From Brevundimonas pondensis (lineage in GTDB: Bacteria; Pseudomonadota; Alphaproteobacteria; Caulobacterales; Caulobacteraceae): a DNA stretch of 64,000 nucleotides. The stretch covers positions 2,610,001-2,674,000 of the forward strand of contig NZ_CP062006.1 of NCBI RefSeq assembly GCF_017487345.1, in the 5' to 3' direction. Positions 55,269 through 64,000 of this stretch are shown piece after piece (within the stretch, counting starts at the first letter, position 1; each line of letters begins with the position of its first letter). The translations under genes were made by a program, and so were the position numbers. The notes under the pieces are model-generated. The model made no database searches. It was not told the DNA's origin and saw only the letters and a list, made by a program, of their open reading frames with translations.

Positions 55269-55628
55269 TCAGCGCACGGTGAAGGGAACGGAACCCGTCA
55301 TGCGGTGACCGTCGCTGGAGGCCAGACGCCAGTTGATCACATAGGCCCCCGCCGCCAGCGGTCGGACCACGGGCGCGCTCAGCGTCCTGCCGTCCTCGCT
55401 GACCGTGGTGCGCACCGGCGTCTTCACGCCCGCGGCGTTGACCACCTCGAAGGTCGAGAAGGCCGGGGCCATCTTCTCGCTGAAGGTCAGGCTGATGGCG
55501 CGCGGCGAGGCAACCGTCGATCCCGCCGCCGGGGTCGAGCTGACCAGACGGGCGTGGGCGGCGGCGGCGGACGGCAGCATCAGAGCCGCAGCGACGGCCG
55601 CGACAGGCACAAGACGAAACAGGGACAT
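55269..55628 (-). CDS. copC: Copper resistance protein C
   Basis: A 119-residue periplasmic protein with a signal peptide (VAAVAAALMLPSAAAAHA). Mature N-terminus HARLVSSTPAAGSTV supplies the N-terminal His copper site; DGHRMTGSVPFTV near the end supplies the second. Strands RAISLTFSEKMAPAFSTFEV and GAYVINWRLASSDGHR fit the CopC beta-barrel. TAGGAG lies upstream of ATG 55628. It passes copper to CopD. Confidence 0.9.
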   Translation of the reverse strand: MSLFRLVPVAAVAAALMLPSAAAAHARLVSSTPAAGSTVASPRAISLTFSEKMAPAFSTFEVVNAAGVKTPVRTTVSEDGRTLSAPVVRPLAAGAYVINWRLASSDGHRMTGSVPFTVR

Positions 55629-55701
55629 GACGGGCTCCTAGAGGGATTTCAGCTCTCCGAACCCATACGCGTCGGCCCGATCACGCCCTCACCGAGGGGT
55701 G

Positions 55702-55732
55702 TTGACCTTACCATGACAGGAAGGTTTAGAAG
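55702..55732 (+). promoter_or_regulatory. CueR-type promoter of the copper ATPase operon
   Basis: TTGACC (55702-55707) and TAGAAG (55727-55732) are separated by 19 bases, the overlong spacer typical of MerR-family promoters. Inside lies ACCTTACC-ATGACA-GGAAGGT, a near-perfect dyad matching CueR sites. It is 33 bases upstream of the ATPase start, so CueR probably activates the operon when copper is present. Confidence 0.75.
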
Positions 55733-55765
55733 GTTCTGGCTGAATAACGACGAAAGGCTCCGCCG

Positions 55766-58249
55766 ATGTCCGACGCCACTCTCAAAGTCCTTGGCCTGCC
55801 GGTCCTCGGCATGACCTGCGCCAGCTGTGTCGGCCGGGTCGAAAAGGCCATTCGCGCCGTGCCCGGCGTGACCGAAGCTAAGGTCAACCTGGCCGCCGAA
55901 CGGGCGCAGGTCTCGATCAACGCCGAGGGTTCGCCCGGCGCGGTCGCCGCCGCCATCCGCGCCGCCGGCTATGAGCCGCTGAAAGAAGACGTCGTCTATC
56001 CGGTGCGGGAAATGACCTGCGCCAGCTGCGTCGGTCGCGTCGAAAAAGCCCTGGCCGCCGTGCCCGGCGTCCTCAGCGCCAGCGTCAATCTGGCCACCGA
56101 GCGCGCCACCGTCCGCTTCCTGTCGGGAACTGTGAGCTTCCGCGATCTGGCCGCCGCCGTGCAGCAGGCCGGCTATGTGCTGGAGCAGCCCGAACAGGGC
56201 GACGCCGAGGCCGGTGATCGCGAACAGGCCGCCCGCGCCGCCGAGATCCGCAACCTGGGCCGCGCCGTCCTGATCGCCGGGATCGCCACCTTGCCCCTCT
56301 TCGTGCTGGAGATGGGCTCGCACTTCATCCCCGGCATGCACCACTGGCTGGCCGAGACAATCGGCGTGCAGAACTGGCGCTTGATCAGCTTCGTCCTGGC
56401 CACCTTCGTCCTGTTTGGACCCGGCCTGATCTTCTTCCGCAAGGGCGTGCCCGCCCTGTTGCATCGCGCCCCGGACATGAACTCACTGGTGGTGCTGGGC
56501 GCCAGCGCGGCCTGGGCCTTCTCCACCGTGGCGACCTTCGCCCCCGCCCTGCTGCCCGAGGGCACGGCCAACGTCTATTTCGAGGCCGCCGCCGTCATCG
56601 TCACCCTGATCCTGGTCGGCCGTTGGATCGAGGCCCGCGCCAAGGGTCAGACCAGTCAGGCCATCCGCCGCCTGATGTCGCTGCAGGCCAAGACCGCCCG
56701 CGTGGTGCGCGACGGGCTTGAGCAGGACGTGGCCATCGACAGCGTCCAGCCCGGCGACGTCGTCGTGGTCCGCCCCGGCGAGCGCGTTCCCGTCGACGGC
56801 GTGGTGACCGAGGGTGCCTCGTGGCTCGACGAATCCATGCTGACCGGCGAACCCATCCCGGTTGAGAAGAGCGCGGGCGCCAAGGTCGTCGGCGGCACCC
56901 TGAACACCACCGGCGCCTTCCGCTTCGAGGCGCAGCAGGTCGGCGCCGAGACCGTGTTGGCCCAGATCGTCCGCATGGTCGAGACGGCCCAGGGCGCCAA
57001 GCTGCCCATTCAGGCCCTGGTCGACCGCGTCACCGGCTGGTTCGTGCCGGTCGTCATGGCCGTGGCCGTCCTGACCTTCGCCGTCTGGTATCTGCTGGGC
57101 CCCGATCCGGCGCTGGGCATGGCCCTGGTCGCCGCCGTGGCCGTGCTCATCATCGCCTGCCCCTGCGCCATGGGTCTGGCGACCCCGACCTCGATCATGG
57201 TCGGCGTGGGCCGCGCCGCCGAACTGGGCGTCCTGTTCCGCAAGGGCGAGGCGCTGCAGGCCCTGCAAGGCGTCGATCTGATCGCCTTCGACAAGACCGG
57301 CACCCTGACCGCGGGCCGTCCCGAACTGACCGACCTGAGCGTGGCAGAAGGTTTCGCGGAGGACGAGGTTCTGGCCCTGGTCGCCGCCGTCGAGGCCCAG
57401 TCCGAACACCCCGTGGCCCGCGCCCTGGTCGAGGCCGCCGCATCACGCGGCCTGAGCGTCGCCCGACCCGAGAACTTCGCCTCCGTGCCCGGCAAGGGCG
57501 TGGCGGGTCTGGTCTCAGGCCGTCGCATCGAGGTCGGCGCCGACCGCTACATGGCCGATCTGGGCCATGACGTCGCCGCCTTCGCCGAGGCCGCGGCCCG
57601 TCTGGGCGACGAGGGCAAGACGCCCCTCTACGCCGCCATCGACGGCAAGCTCGCCGCCATCATCGCCGTGGCCGACCCGATCAAGGCGACCACCCCCGCC
57701 GCCATCGCCGCCCTGCACGAGATGGGCTTGAAGGTGGCCATGATCAGCGGCGACAACCGCCGCACCGCCGAGGCCGTCGCCCGCCGCCTGGGCATCGACG
57801 AGGTCCACGCCGAGGTCATGCCCGACGGCAAGGTCGCCGCCATCACCGCCCTGAAGACCGGCGGGCGCCGCATCGCCTTCGTCGGCGACGGGGTCAACGA
57901 CGCCCCGGCCCTGGCCTCCGCCGACGTGGGTCTGGCGGTCGGCGGCGGCGCCGACGTGGCCATCGAAAGCGCCGACGTGGTCCTGACTGGCGGCGACCTG
58001 CGCGGCGCGGTCGCGGCGGTCGGTCTGTCGCGCGCCACCATGAGCAACATCCGTCAAAACCTGGCCTGGGCCTTCGGCTACAACGTCCTGCTGATCCCGG
58101 TCGCGGCGGGCGTCCTCTATCCGGCCTTCGGCTACATGCTGTCGCCCATGCTGGCGGCGGGGGCGATGGCCCTGTCCAGCGTCAGCGTGGTGCTGAACGC
58201 CCTGCGCCTGCGCGTCTTCAAACCCCACATTCCCGGAGCCGCCCAATGA
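55766..58249 (+). CDS. copA: Copper-exporting P1B-type ATPase
   Basis: An 827-residue P-type ATPase with two N-terminal heavy-metal domains ([11 protein letters not shown] near residue 15, [11 protein letters not shown] near 83). Membrane copper motif [11 protein letters not shown] with CPC at about 465-467, phosphorylation site DKTGT from Asp509, SEHPVARAL nucleotide motif, and [10 protein letters not shown] hinge. It pumps Cu(I) from cytoplasm to periplasm, feeding the CopA oxidase. First gene of an overlapping operon with cueR, copZ and DUF411. Distinct from the multicopper oxidase that shares the symbol copA. Confidence 0.95.
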   Translation: MSDATLKVLGLPVLGMTCASCVGRVEKAIRAVPGVTEAKVNLAAERAQVSINAEGSPGAVAAAIRAAGYEPLKEDVVYPVREMTCASCVGRVEKALAAVPGVLSASVNLATERATVRFLSGTVSFRDLAAAVQQAGYVLEQPEQGDAEAGDREQAARAAEIRNLGRAVLIAGIATLPLFVLEMGSHFIPGMHHWLAETIGVQNWRLISFVLATFVLFGPGLIFFRKGVPALLHRAPDMNSLVVLGASAAWAFSTVATFAPALLPEGTANVYFEAAAVIVTLILVGRWIEARAKGQTSQAIRRLMSLQAKTARVVRDGLEQDVAIDSVQPGDVVVVRPGERVPVDGVVTEGASWLDESMLTGEPIPVEKSAGAKVVGGTLNTTGAFRFEAQQVGAETVLAQIVRMVETAQGAKLPIQALVDRVTGWFVPVVMAVAVLTFAVWYLLGPDPALGMALVAAVAVLIIACPCAMGLATPTSIMVGVGRAAELGVLFRKGEALQALQGVDLIAFDKTGTLTAGRPELTDLSVAEGFAEDEVLALVAAVEAQSEHPVARALVEAAASRGLSVARPENFASVPGKGVAGLVSGRRIEVGADRYMADLGHDVAAFAEAAARLGDEGKTPLYAAIDGKLAAIIAVADPIKATTPAAIAALHEMGLKVAMISGDNRRTAEAVARRLGIDEVHAEVMPDGKVAAITALKTGGRRIAFVGDGVNDAPALASADVGLAVGGGADVAIESADVVLTGGDLRGAVAAVGLSRATMSNIRQNLAWAFGYNVLLIPVAAGVLYPAFGYMLSPMLAAGAMALSSVSVVLNALRLRVFKPHIPGAAQ

Positions 58250-58665
58250 ACATCGGCAAGGCCTCTCTCGCCACCGGCGTCTCGGCCAAGATGATCCGCT
58301 ACTACGAGTCCGTCGGCCTGATCCGGCCCTCGGAGCGGACCGAGAGCAACTATCGCGACTTCAGCGAGCGCGATCTGAACGACCTGCGCTTCATCCGCCG
58401 CGCCCGCAGCCTGGGCTTCTCGGTCGAGGAGATCAGCCACCTGCTGTCCCTGTGGCGCGACCACAACCGGCCCAGCCGCGAGGTCAAGGCCATGGCCGAG
58501 AAGCACGTCGCCGACCTCGACGCCCGCATCAAGGAGATGCAGGCCATGGCCGACGCCCTGCGCGATCTGTCGCATTGCTGCGCCGGCGACGACCGCCCCG
58601 ACTGTCCCATCCTGTCCGACCTGGCGGGTTCGCCCGCCGCTGTTTCCCAAGGAGTTCCCCAATGA
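58246..58665 (+). CDS. cueR: MerR-family copper regulator CueR
   Basis: A 139-residue protein: [23 protein letters not shown]-binding helix-turn-helix, then [18 protein letters not shown] and the dimerisation helix. Metal-binding loop Cys112 and Cys120 ([13 protein letters not shown]) matches the two-cysteine copper site of CueR, with Cys111 extra. It overlaps both the ATPase and copZ by four bases and so is autoregulated through the promoter at 55702. Confidence 0.92.
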   Translation: MNIGKASLATGVSAKMIRYYESVGLIRPSERTESNYRDFSERDLNDLRFIRRARSLGFSVEEISHLLSLWRDHNRPSREVKAMAEKHVADLDARIKEMQAMADALRDLSHCCAGDDRPDCPILSDLAGSPAAVSQGVPQ

Positions 58666-58859
58666 TCGCCCTGACCATTCCCAAGATCCGCTGCGGCGGC
58701 TGCGTCGCCAGCGTCGAGAAGGCCATCCACGGCGTCGACGCCTCGGCTGAAATCACCGCCGACATCGAGGCCCGCCGCGTCGAGGTCGCCACCAACGCCG
58801 ACCGTCAGGCCCTGATGACCGCCCTGGCCGACGCCGGCTACCCGGCCGAGGCGGCCTGA
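58662..58859 (+). CDS. copZ: Heavy-metal-associated domain protein, CopZ-like
   Basis: A 65-residue single HMA domain. The metal loop is IRCGGCVASVEKAI (C-x-x-C); the usual preceding Met is replaced by Arg. ITADIEARRVEVATNADRQA and ALADAGYPAEAA complete the ferredoxin-like fold. It likely carries Cu(I) to the ATPase or CueR. ATG overlaps the cueR stop. Confidence 0.88.
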   Translation: MIALTIPKIRCGGCVASVEKAIHGVDASAEITADIEARRVEVATNADRQALMTALADAGYPAEAA

Positions 58860-58861
58860 CC

Positions 58862-59350
58862 ATGAACAGGATGAAGATCGCCACCCTCGCCTTCGGCGCC
58901 GCCATCCTCGGCGGCGCGGGCTTCCTGCTGAACGGCCTGCCCACCGTGGCCCAGGCCTCGGACATGACCGTCTACAAGAGCGATTCCTGCGGCTGCTGCG
59001 GCGGCTGGGTCGAGCATATGCGCAAGGCCGGCTACGCCATCCGCGTCGTCCCGACTGACGACCTGGCCCCGGTGAAGATGCGTCTCGGCGTGCCGGAATC
59101 CCTGTGGGGCTGCCACACCGCCGTCGTCGACGGCAAGGTGATCGAGGGCCACGTCCCCGCCGCCGCCGTCAACGCCTTCCTGAAATCGCCCGGCGCATCG
59201 CGCGGCATCGGCGTCGGCGGCATGCCCACCGGCTCGCCCGGCATGGAGGCCCCCGGCTACGCCCCCGAACGCTACGACGTCATGCGCTTCGGCACAGGTC
59301 AGCCCGCCCGCTTCATGACCTTCGAGGGCGCGAACCCGGTTCGTCGCTAA
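58862..59350 (+). CDS. DUF411-family metal-binding protein
   Basis: A 162-residue exported protein with a signal sequence (LAFGAAILGGAGFLLNG...VAQA). YKSDSCGCCGGWVEHMRKAG then GCHTAVVDGKVIEGHVPAAA match DUF411, proteins frequently encoded in copper and silver resistance operons and thought to bind metal by the conserved Cys. It starts two bases after copZ and is followed by a strong terminator. Confidence 0.88.
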   Translation: MNRMKIATLAFGAAILGGAGFLLNGLPTVAQASDMTVYKSDSCGCCGGWVEHMRKAGYAIRVVPTDDLAPVKMRLGVPESLWGCHTAVVDGKVIEGHVPAAAVNAFLKSPGASRGIGVGGMPTGSPGMEAPGYAPERYDVMRFGTGQPARFMTFEGANPVRR

Positions 59351-59355
59351 AAGCG

Positions 59356-59391
59356 AAAAGGCCCCGCCGGATCATCGGCAGGGCCTTTTCG
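59356..59391. terminator. Bidirectional terminator
   Basis: GAAAAGGCCCCGCCG and CGGCAGGGCCTTTTC pair with one bulge around a six-base loop, giving A-run and T-run on the two sides. It serves both the copper operon (rightward) and the SDR gene (leftward). Confidence 0.85.
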
Positions 59392-59394
59392 TAT

Positions 59395-60153
59395 TCAGTC
59401 CCTGACCAGGCCGCCGTCGACCACCAGATTCTGTCCCGTCACCGCCCGGCTCCACGGCGAGGCGAAGAACAGCACCGCATCGGCGAACTCCTGCGGCGTC
59501 GTCACCGAGCGCAGCGGCGTCATCCCGGCGATCAGGTCGAACACCGCATCCGGCGTCGCCGCGCTGGCGTCCGTGGTCCGCAGCAGACCGCCCGAGACCA
59601 TGTTGACCGTGATCCCCGACGGCCCCAGATCCCCCGCCGCCGTCCGCGTCAGGCTGAGCAGAGCGGCCTTGGCGGCGGTGTAGTCGTGATAGGGCACGAC
59701 CGGATTCTGGAACAGGTTGGTGCCGATGTTGACCACCCGGCCGAACTTCTGCGCACTCATGCCCGGCGCCGCAGCCTGAATGACGTTCAGCGCGCCGCGG
59801 ATCACGGTCGAGAACTGACGCTCCATGTCCTCCCACGGAATGTCCGCCATCTGGGCCCGCGCATCGCCGTTGAAGCTGTAGTCCAGGGCGTTGTTGACCA
59901 CAGTGCTGATCGGCCCGCCGAAATGGGCCTGCGCCTGCGCAACCATGGCCTCGACCGCCGCGCGGTCGGTCACGTCAGCCTGGAGGGCGATGGCGCGTTC
60001 GCCCAGTTCGTCGGCCAGTGCTTCGGCCTGCTCGCCGCTGGCCCGCCAGTTGATCACCACCCGCGCGCCCTGCCCGGCGAAGGCCCGCGCCGCCGCCGCG
60101 CCCACGCCGCGCGCGCCGCCGGTGATGAGAACGATCTGATCGCGGATTTCCAT
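59395..60153 (-). CDS. Short-chain dehydrogenase/reductase, FabG-like
   Basis: A 252-residue SDR: TGGARGVG cofactor motif, VVNNALDYSF (variant of NNAG), catalytic YTAAK in HDYTAAKAALLSLTRT, NLVVDGGLVRD end. Closest in style to 3-oxoacyl-[ACP] reductase-type enzymes. Start at 60153 (MEIRDQIVLITGG) rather than the longer basic leader at 60249. Substrate unknown; unconnected to the copper genes. Confidence 0.85.
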   Translation of the reverse strand: MEIRDQIVLITGGARGVGAAAARAFAGQGARVVINWRASGEQAEALADELGERAIALQADVTDRAAVEAMVAQAQAHFGGPISTVVNNALDYSFNGDARAQMADIPWEDMERQFSTVIRGALNVIQAAAPGMSAQKFGRVVNIGTNLFQNPVVPYHDYTAAKAALLSLTRTAAGDLGPSGITVNMVSGGLLRTTDASAATPDAVFDLIAGMTPLRSVTTPQEFADAVLFFASPWSRAVTGQNLVVDGGLVRD

Positions 60154-60272
60154 GCCTGCCTCACGCTGAAGAACGAAGCCGAGCCATAGGCCGCGCCCTC
60201 GACGAAGGCCAGCCGCAGACCTCGACGAACGCAGGTTGCATTTAGTCAAATCCCTAATTAGCCTTTCCCCTC

Positions 60273-60560
60273 ATGAACAACCTGTTCAAAGCCCTGTCCC
60301 ATCCGGTGCGGCGACGCATCATCGCCATGCTGCGCAAGGGACCGCTGGCGTCCGGCGACATCGCCGCCGCCTTCGACATGAGCTGGCCGACCATCACCGG
60401 CCATCTGAACGCGCTCAAGGAGGCCGGCCTGGTCAGCCCCGAGCGCGACGGCCAGTCGATCCGCTATCGGCTGGAAATCTCGGCGGTCGAGGAGGCCCTG
60501 GCCTTTCTGATGGACCTCAGCGGAACAGGCAAAACCGACGAGGAGGAGACGCCGCAATGA
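60273..60560 (+). CDS. ArsR-type autorepressor, SdpR-like
   Basis: A 95-residue winged-helix protein: MNNLFKALSHPVRRRIIAML, SGDIAAAFDMSWPTITGHLN, LKEAGLVSPERDGQSIRYRL. No ArsR-type metal ligands are visible. Followed with a four-base overlap by an SdpI-family membrane protein, the arrangement of Bacillus sdpRI, where SdpI binds and sequesters SdpR. Confidence 0.87.
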   Translation: MNNLFKALSHPVRRRIIAMLRKGPLASGDIAAAFDMSWPTITGHLNALKEAGLVSPERDGQSIRYRLEISAVEEALAFLMDLSGTGKTDEEETPQ

Positions 60561-61237
60561 CCAAGATCCGCTTCACCGTGCTGGATGCCCTGACCGCCCT
60601 GACGGTCGTCGCCCTCATCGCGCTCGCCATCGGCGTTCAGGTCGCCGGCCCGACCACGCCCCTCCCCATGCATTTCGACATCCACGGCCAGCCCGACCGC
60701 TGGGGCGATCGCAGCGAACTGTCGAGCGTCATCGGCTTCATGGCCTTCATGGCCGCTATCACCGCCGGGCCGATGAGCTGGTACGCCAAGCGCACGCCGG
60801 ACGCCGCGCGGCGGCGGGGGCTGGAGATCGGGCAACTGGTCTCCCTGCTGGCCATTGTCGGGACCAGCGCCTTCATGATCTGGATGATCCTGGGACACGG
60901 CGCTTCCCAAACGGGCGTATCCCTGACCATGACCGCCGCCCTGATGAGCCTGCTGTTCGCGGTCATGGGCGCCTTCATGGGCCGGATCGCGCCCAACCCC
61001 ATCATCGGCGTCCGCACCCCCTGGAACTACAAGAGTCGCCTGGCCTGGGACCGCTCCAACCGGCTGGCGGGCCGCCTCTTCTTCTGGCTGGGGCTCGTCG
61101 GCCTGATCACCGCCCCGGTTTTGCCCCAGCCGCTGGGCTTCAGCCTGCTGATCGCGGGCGTCCTGATCGCCGCCGGCTGGTCGGTGTTTGAAAGCTGGCG
61201 CGTCTGGCGCGCCGACCCCGACCGCCAGCCCTTCTGA
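60557..61237 (+). CDS. SdpI-family membrane protein
   Basis: A 226-residue protein with six or seven hydrophobic segments and family strings LPMHFDIHGQPDRWGDRSEL (DUF1648), GAFMGRIAPNPIIGVRTPWN and YKSRLAWDRSNRLAGRLFFW (SdpI domain). It may confer immunity to a pore-forming peptide and relieve the SdpR-like repressor; no toxin gene is seen nearby. Starts inside the sdpR stop. Confidence 0.88.
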   Translation: MTKIRFTVLDALTALTVVALIALAIGVQVAGPTTPLPMHFDIHGQPDRWGDRSELSSVIGFMAFMAAITAGPMSWYAKRTPDAARRRGLEIGQLVSLLAIVGTSAFMIWMILGHGASQTGVSLTMTAALMSLLFAVMGAFMGRIAPNPIIGVRTPWNYKSRLAWDRSNRLAGRLFFWLGLVGLITAPVLPQPLGFSLLIAGVLIAAGWSVFESWRVWRADPDRQPF

Positions 61238-61268
61238 TTTCATCTCACCCGACCAGACGGAGACAAGC

Positions 61269-62195
61269 ATGCTGACCCTCGCCGCCGCCCTGCTGCTCTC
61301 GCCGATTTCGACACCCGTCGAACTGGCCTCCAGCCCTGCGCCCCTTCACGGAACCCTGCTGACGCCCGAGAGCGACACCCGCGCCGCCGCCGTCATCCTG
61401 CCCGGCTCCGGCCCCACCGACCGCGACGGGAACAGCCCCCAGTTCGGCATCCGCGCCGGGACCTATCGCCTGCTGGCCGAAGGGCTGGCCGAACGCGGCG
61501 TCGCCACGATCCGCATCGACAAGCGCGGCATCGGCGAAAGCGCCGCCGCGGGCGGAGCCGAGGCCGACCTGCGCTTCACGGCCAATATCGACGACGCCCG
61601 CGCCTGGGCCGCCGAGGCGGCGGCGAAGACGGGCCAGCCCTGCGCCTGGCTGATCGGCCACAGCGAGGGCGCGCTTGTCGCATTGGCAGCGGTCGCTGAC
61701 GGCGACGACAAGGTCTGCGGTCTGGTCCTGCTGTCCGGCGCCGGGCGTCCTGCGGGCGTCGTGCTGCGCGAACAACTGGCGGCGGGCCTGCCCGAGCCGC
61801 TGAAGACGCGCGCCTATGAGGTCCTGACCGAGCTGGAGGCCGGCCGCACGGTCGCCGATCCCCCCGCCGAACTGGCCGCCTTGTTCCGTCCCTCGGTCCA
61901 GCCCTACCTGATATCGTGGCTGACGCTGGACCCGGCCCAACTGGCCGCCGCCTACGACGGCCCGATCTTCGTCGGTCAGGGCGCCACCGACATTCAGGTC
62001 GGCGTCGCCGACGCCGACGCGATCAAGGCGGCCCAGCCCCGCGCCGACCTCGTCGTCTGGGACGGCGTCAACCATGTGCTGAAGACCGCGCCAGCCGACC
62101 GCGCCGCCAATGTCGCCACCTATATGGACCCGGCCCTGCCTCTGGCCCCTGGCGTAGTCGAGGCGGTGGCGGACTTCGTGCTGAAGACGCGCTGA
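61269..62195 (+). CDS. Alpha/beta hydrolase, exported or membrane-associated
   Basis: A 308-residue protein with a hydrophobic N-terminus (LTLAAALLLSPISTP). AAVILPGSGPTDRDGNSPQF, ATIRIDKRGIGESAAAG, nucleophile elbow LIGHSEGALVALA and catalytic His in WDGVNHVLK match the YqkD-like/serine aminopeptidase S33 hydrolase group. Start at ATG 61269 follows ACGGAGACAAGC. Lies 31 bases after the sdpI-like gene, possibly cotranscribed. Substrate unknown. Confidence 0.82.
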   Translation: MLTLAAALLLSPISTPVELASSPAPLHGTLLTPESDTRAAAVILPGSGPTDRDGNSPQFGIRAGTYRLLAEGLAERGVATIRIDKRGIGESAAAGGAEADLRFTANIDDARAWAAEAAAKTGQPCAWLIGHSEGALVALAAVADGDDKVCGLVLLSGAGRPAGVVLREQLAAGLPEPLKTRAYEVLTELEAGRTVADPPAELAALFRPSVQPYLISWLTLDPAQLAAAYDGPIFVGQGATDIQVGVADADAIKAAQPRADLVVWDGVNHVLKTAPADRAANVATYMDPALPLAPGVVEAVADFVLKTR

Positions 62196-62201
62196 GGGGC
62201 C

Positions 62202-62936
62202 TTACCCGTCCAGTTCCGCCCGCGCCTGTTCTGCCAGATCGAAGAAGCGACGGCGGACCTCGGCGGCGAAGGGATTGTCGTGCTCGATGGCGCGGAACAC
62301 CGCCGCGCTGTCGTAGCGGACCATGTCCACGCCCTGCATGACCCGCTCGAAGCTGGTCGTGGTCATCCGCGTCGGCAGGGGCTCCATGGCCAGCAGGACC
62401 TTGGCGATCAGGTGGGTCAGGCCCTGGACCGTGGCCGCCTCGCGGTCGTGATCCTCGGGCGTGACGACGAAGACCTTCAGGCTCAACGCCTTCTTGCAGA
62501 AGGCCGCCACCCGCCAGGCGGCCTTGTCGCCGCGCACCGGACAGACGGCGATCCTCAGCCCCACAATGCCGTCCTTGCCGCTCTGAGGGCCGAACAGGGG
62601 ATGGGTTCCGACGATGCCGACGCCTTTGGGCAGGCCGTCCAGCATCACCTTCGCCGGCTTCACCTTCACCGACCCGACGTCGAGGATCAGGCCCCCCGGC
62701 GTCACGTGCGGCGCGATGGCCGCCACCGTCTCCGCCAGCACGCCGACCGGCACGGCCAGCACCACCACCGGACAGGCCGCGGCCGCCTCCAGCGAGGTCA
62801 GCCGCGCCAGGCCCTCGCCATCCGTCGCCGCCGGATCATGGGCGAGGATGTCGAACCATGGCGACAGATGCTTCGCCGTCAGCCGCCCGAAGGCGCCGAA
62901 GCCGATCAGGCCGAGCTGCGGTCGGGCGCTGCTCAC
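62202..62936 (-). CDS. Prephenate/arogenate dehydrogenase-family protein
   Basis: A 244-residue NAD(P)-binding protein: GLIGFGAFGRLTAKHLSPW Rossmann motif, VVVLAVPVGVLAETVAAIAP, DVGSVKVKP and VGTHPLFGPQSGK, the TyrA_N signatures. It lacks the long C-terminal helical domain of full TyrA, being about 50 residues short. GTG start overlapping the pyrC stop (GTGA). Tyrosine biosynthesis is probable, but a relative of uncertain substrate is possible. Confidence 0.82.
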   Translation of the reverse strand: MSSARPQLGLIGFGAFGRLTAKHLSPWFDILAHDPAATDGEGLARLTSLEAAAACPVVVLAVPVGVLAETVAAIAPHVTPGGLILDVGSVKVKPAKVMLDGLPKGVGIVGTHPLFGPQSGKDGIVGLRIAVCPVRGDKAAWRVAAFCKKALSLKVFVVTPEDHDREAATVQGLTHLIAKVLLAMEPLPTRMTTTSFERVMQGVDMVRYDSAAVFRAIEHDNPFAAEVRRRFFDLAEQARAELDG

Positions 62937-64000
62937 CCCGCCAGCGTCTCCTGGAACCGAACCGGCTGGCCGTGCGCCTGACCGATCAGTTCGCCGTCCT
63001 TCATCACCACTCGGCCGCGCACGATGGTGGCCACCGGCCAGCCTGTGGTCTCGAAGCCGTCGAAGGGGGTCCAGCCGCAGCGTGTCGCCTGCTGGTCGTG
63101 GGTGATGGTCTTCTTCGCCTTCAGATCGACGATAGTCAGATCGGCGTCATAGCTGACGGCCATCCGCCCCTTGTTGGCCGTGCCGAACACCCGCTGCGCC
63201 CCGCCCGAGGTCAGGTCGATGAAGCGTTCGAGCGACAGGCGGCCATTGGCGACGTGGGTCAGCATCAGCGGCACCAGGGTCTGCACCCCCGGCATCCCCG
63301 AGGGCGAGGCCGGATAGGGCTTGGACTTCTCTTCCTTGGTGTGCGGCGCGTGGTCGGAACCCAGCACATCGGCCACCCCCTGCTGCATGCCCCACAGCCA
63401 CAGGGCGTCGACGTGCTCCTGCGACCGGATCGGCGGGTTCATCTGGGCGTAGGCGCCGAGGCGCTCATAGGCCTCGGGCGCCACCAGGGTCAGGTGCTGG
63501 GGCGTGATCTCGACCGTGGCGACGTCCTTGTGGAAGCGCAGGAACTCCATCTCGTCCTTGGTCGTGACGTGCAGGACGTGGATGCGCGCGCCGGTCTCCT
63601 TGGCCAGACCGACCAGACGGCGCGTGGACATGATGGCGCTCTCGGCGTCGCGGACCTCGGGGTGGCTGGTCCAGTCGCCGGTGCGGGCCAGGCTGCGGCG
63701 CTCGACCAGACGGTATTCGTCCTCGGAGTGGAAGGTGGCGCGGCGGCGCACGTTGGACAGGACCTTCCTCACCCCCTCGTCGTCGGCGATCAGCAGGTCG
63801 CCGGTCGAGGCGCCCATGAAGACCTTGACCCCGCAGCAGCCCGGCAAGCGCTCCAGATCAGCCAGATGTTCCGCATTCTCATGCGTGCCGCCGACGTAGA
63901 AGGCATGGTCCGTCCACATCCGGTTGTTGGCCCGGACCAGCTTGTCGGCCATGGTCTCGGGGTCGGTGGTGTTGGGCTGGGTGTTCGGCATCTCGAACAC
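62933..64000 (-). CDS. pyrC: Dihydroorotase, 5' end beyond the window
   Basis: 355 residues are visible; the N-terminus with the first metal motif lies past position 64000. MPNTQPNT (substrate loop), GVKVFMGASTG with the Lys usually carboxylated, HVLHVTTKDE, GSDHAPHTKEEK with catalytic Asp, and SGMPGVQTLVPLML are class I dihydroorotase features. It catalyses ring closure of carbamoyl aspartate in pyrimidine synthesis. The TyrA-like gene overlaps its stop. Confidence 0.93.
   Translation of the reverse strand: MFEMPNTQPNTTDPETMADKLVRANNRMWTDHAFYVGGTHENAEHLADLERLPGCCGVKVFMGASTGDLLIADDEGVRKVLSNVRRRATFHSEDEYRLVERRSLARTGDWTSHPEVRDAESAIMSTRRLVGLAKETGARIHVLHVTTKDEMEFLRFHKDVATVEITPQHLTLVAPEAYERLGAYAQMNPPIRSQEHVDALWLWGMQQGVADVLGSDHAPHTKEEKSKPYPASPSGMPGVQTLVPLMLTHVANGRLSLERFIDLTSGGAQRVFGTANKGRMAVSYDADLTIVDLKAKKTITHDQQATRCGWTPFDGFETTGWPVATIVRGRVVMKDGELIGQAHGQPVRFQETLAG

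Overview
The window is high-GC, gene-dense DNA with short intergenic gaps and many start/stop overlaps (ATGA, GTGA, TGATG). Gene content (cytosolic globin-coupled chemoreceptor with STAS and response-regulator partners, Mrp antiporter with fused A/B subunit, CopA/CopB periplasmic copper system, DUF411 protein, SdpR/SdpI pair) suggests an alphaproteobacterium, most likely Caulobacterales such as Brevundimonas. The assignment rests on gene content and protein style only. The segment from about 16.5 to 41.2 kb looks acquired.

Layout. 0-6 kb: IS110 remnant, a winged-helix regulator, an AbgT-family transporter with a convergent MarR gene, and a compact chemotaxis module on the minus strand (globin receptor, STAS protein, response regulator, unknown protein). 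6-8.5 kb: decayed DNA with a histidine-kinase tail, a LysR tail, a twice-frameshifted MarR gene and an intact monooxygenase-fold protein. 8.5-14.5 kb: complete mrpABCDEFG in six overlapping genes. 14.5-16.5 kb: small orphan genes, three of which directly follow copies of a short GTCCGC/GCGGAC repeat, plus an IS110 fragment.

16.5-41.1 kb: a cargo segment bounded by two related but non-identical IS3-family (IS407-type) elements in opposite orientation. Its first part is a LysR-divergent electrophile/carbonyl detoxification cluster (two DJ-1/PfpI proteins, glyoxalase I, old-yellow-enzyme reductase, MRJP-like lipoprotein, SDR, small monooxygenase, Zn formaldehyde dehydrogenase). Next comes a UvrA paralogue. 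The last part is a protein-quality-control locus: psiE and three hsp20 genes leftward; marR, a broken ftsH, a ClpK/ClpG-type disaggregase, a ribosome-hibernation/sigma-like fusion, hdeD and three poorly known genes rightward. A perfect 10-bp inverted repeat in the divergent gap overlaps a heat-shock-like promoter. The genes resemble the transmissible locus of stress tolerance (tLST/LHR) in a compact variant. The right IS cuts into a tRNA-Ser(UGA) gene.

41.3-49.5 kb: a decayed AAE-family transporter/DcaP-porin pair, a TolC-HlyD-ABC-2 export operon whose permease is an internal duplication and which has no ATPase gene, a small lipoprotein, a tRNA 3' fragment and an orphan 23-bp palindrome. 49.5-59.4 kb: a copper island (copB, copA oxidase, PepSY protein, copD, copC, then P-type ATPase, cueR, copZ, DUF411) with a MerR-type promoter of 19-bp spacer. 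59.4-64 kb: ordinary chromosome (SDR, sdpRI, hydrolase, tyrA-like gene, and pyrC running off the edge).

Taken together, the accessory genes protect against heat and protein unfolding, reactive carbonyls, DNA adducts, copper, and sodium/pH stress.
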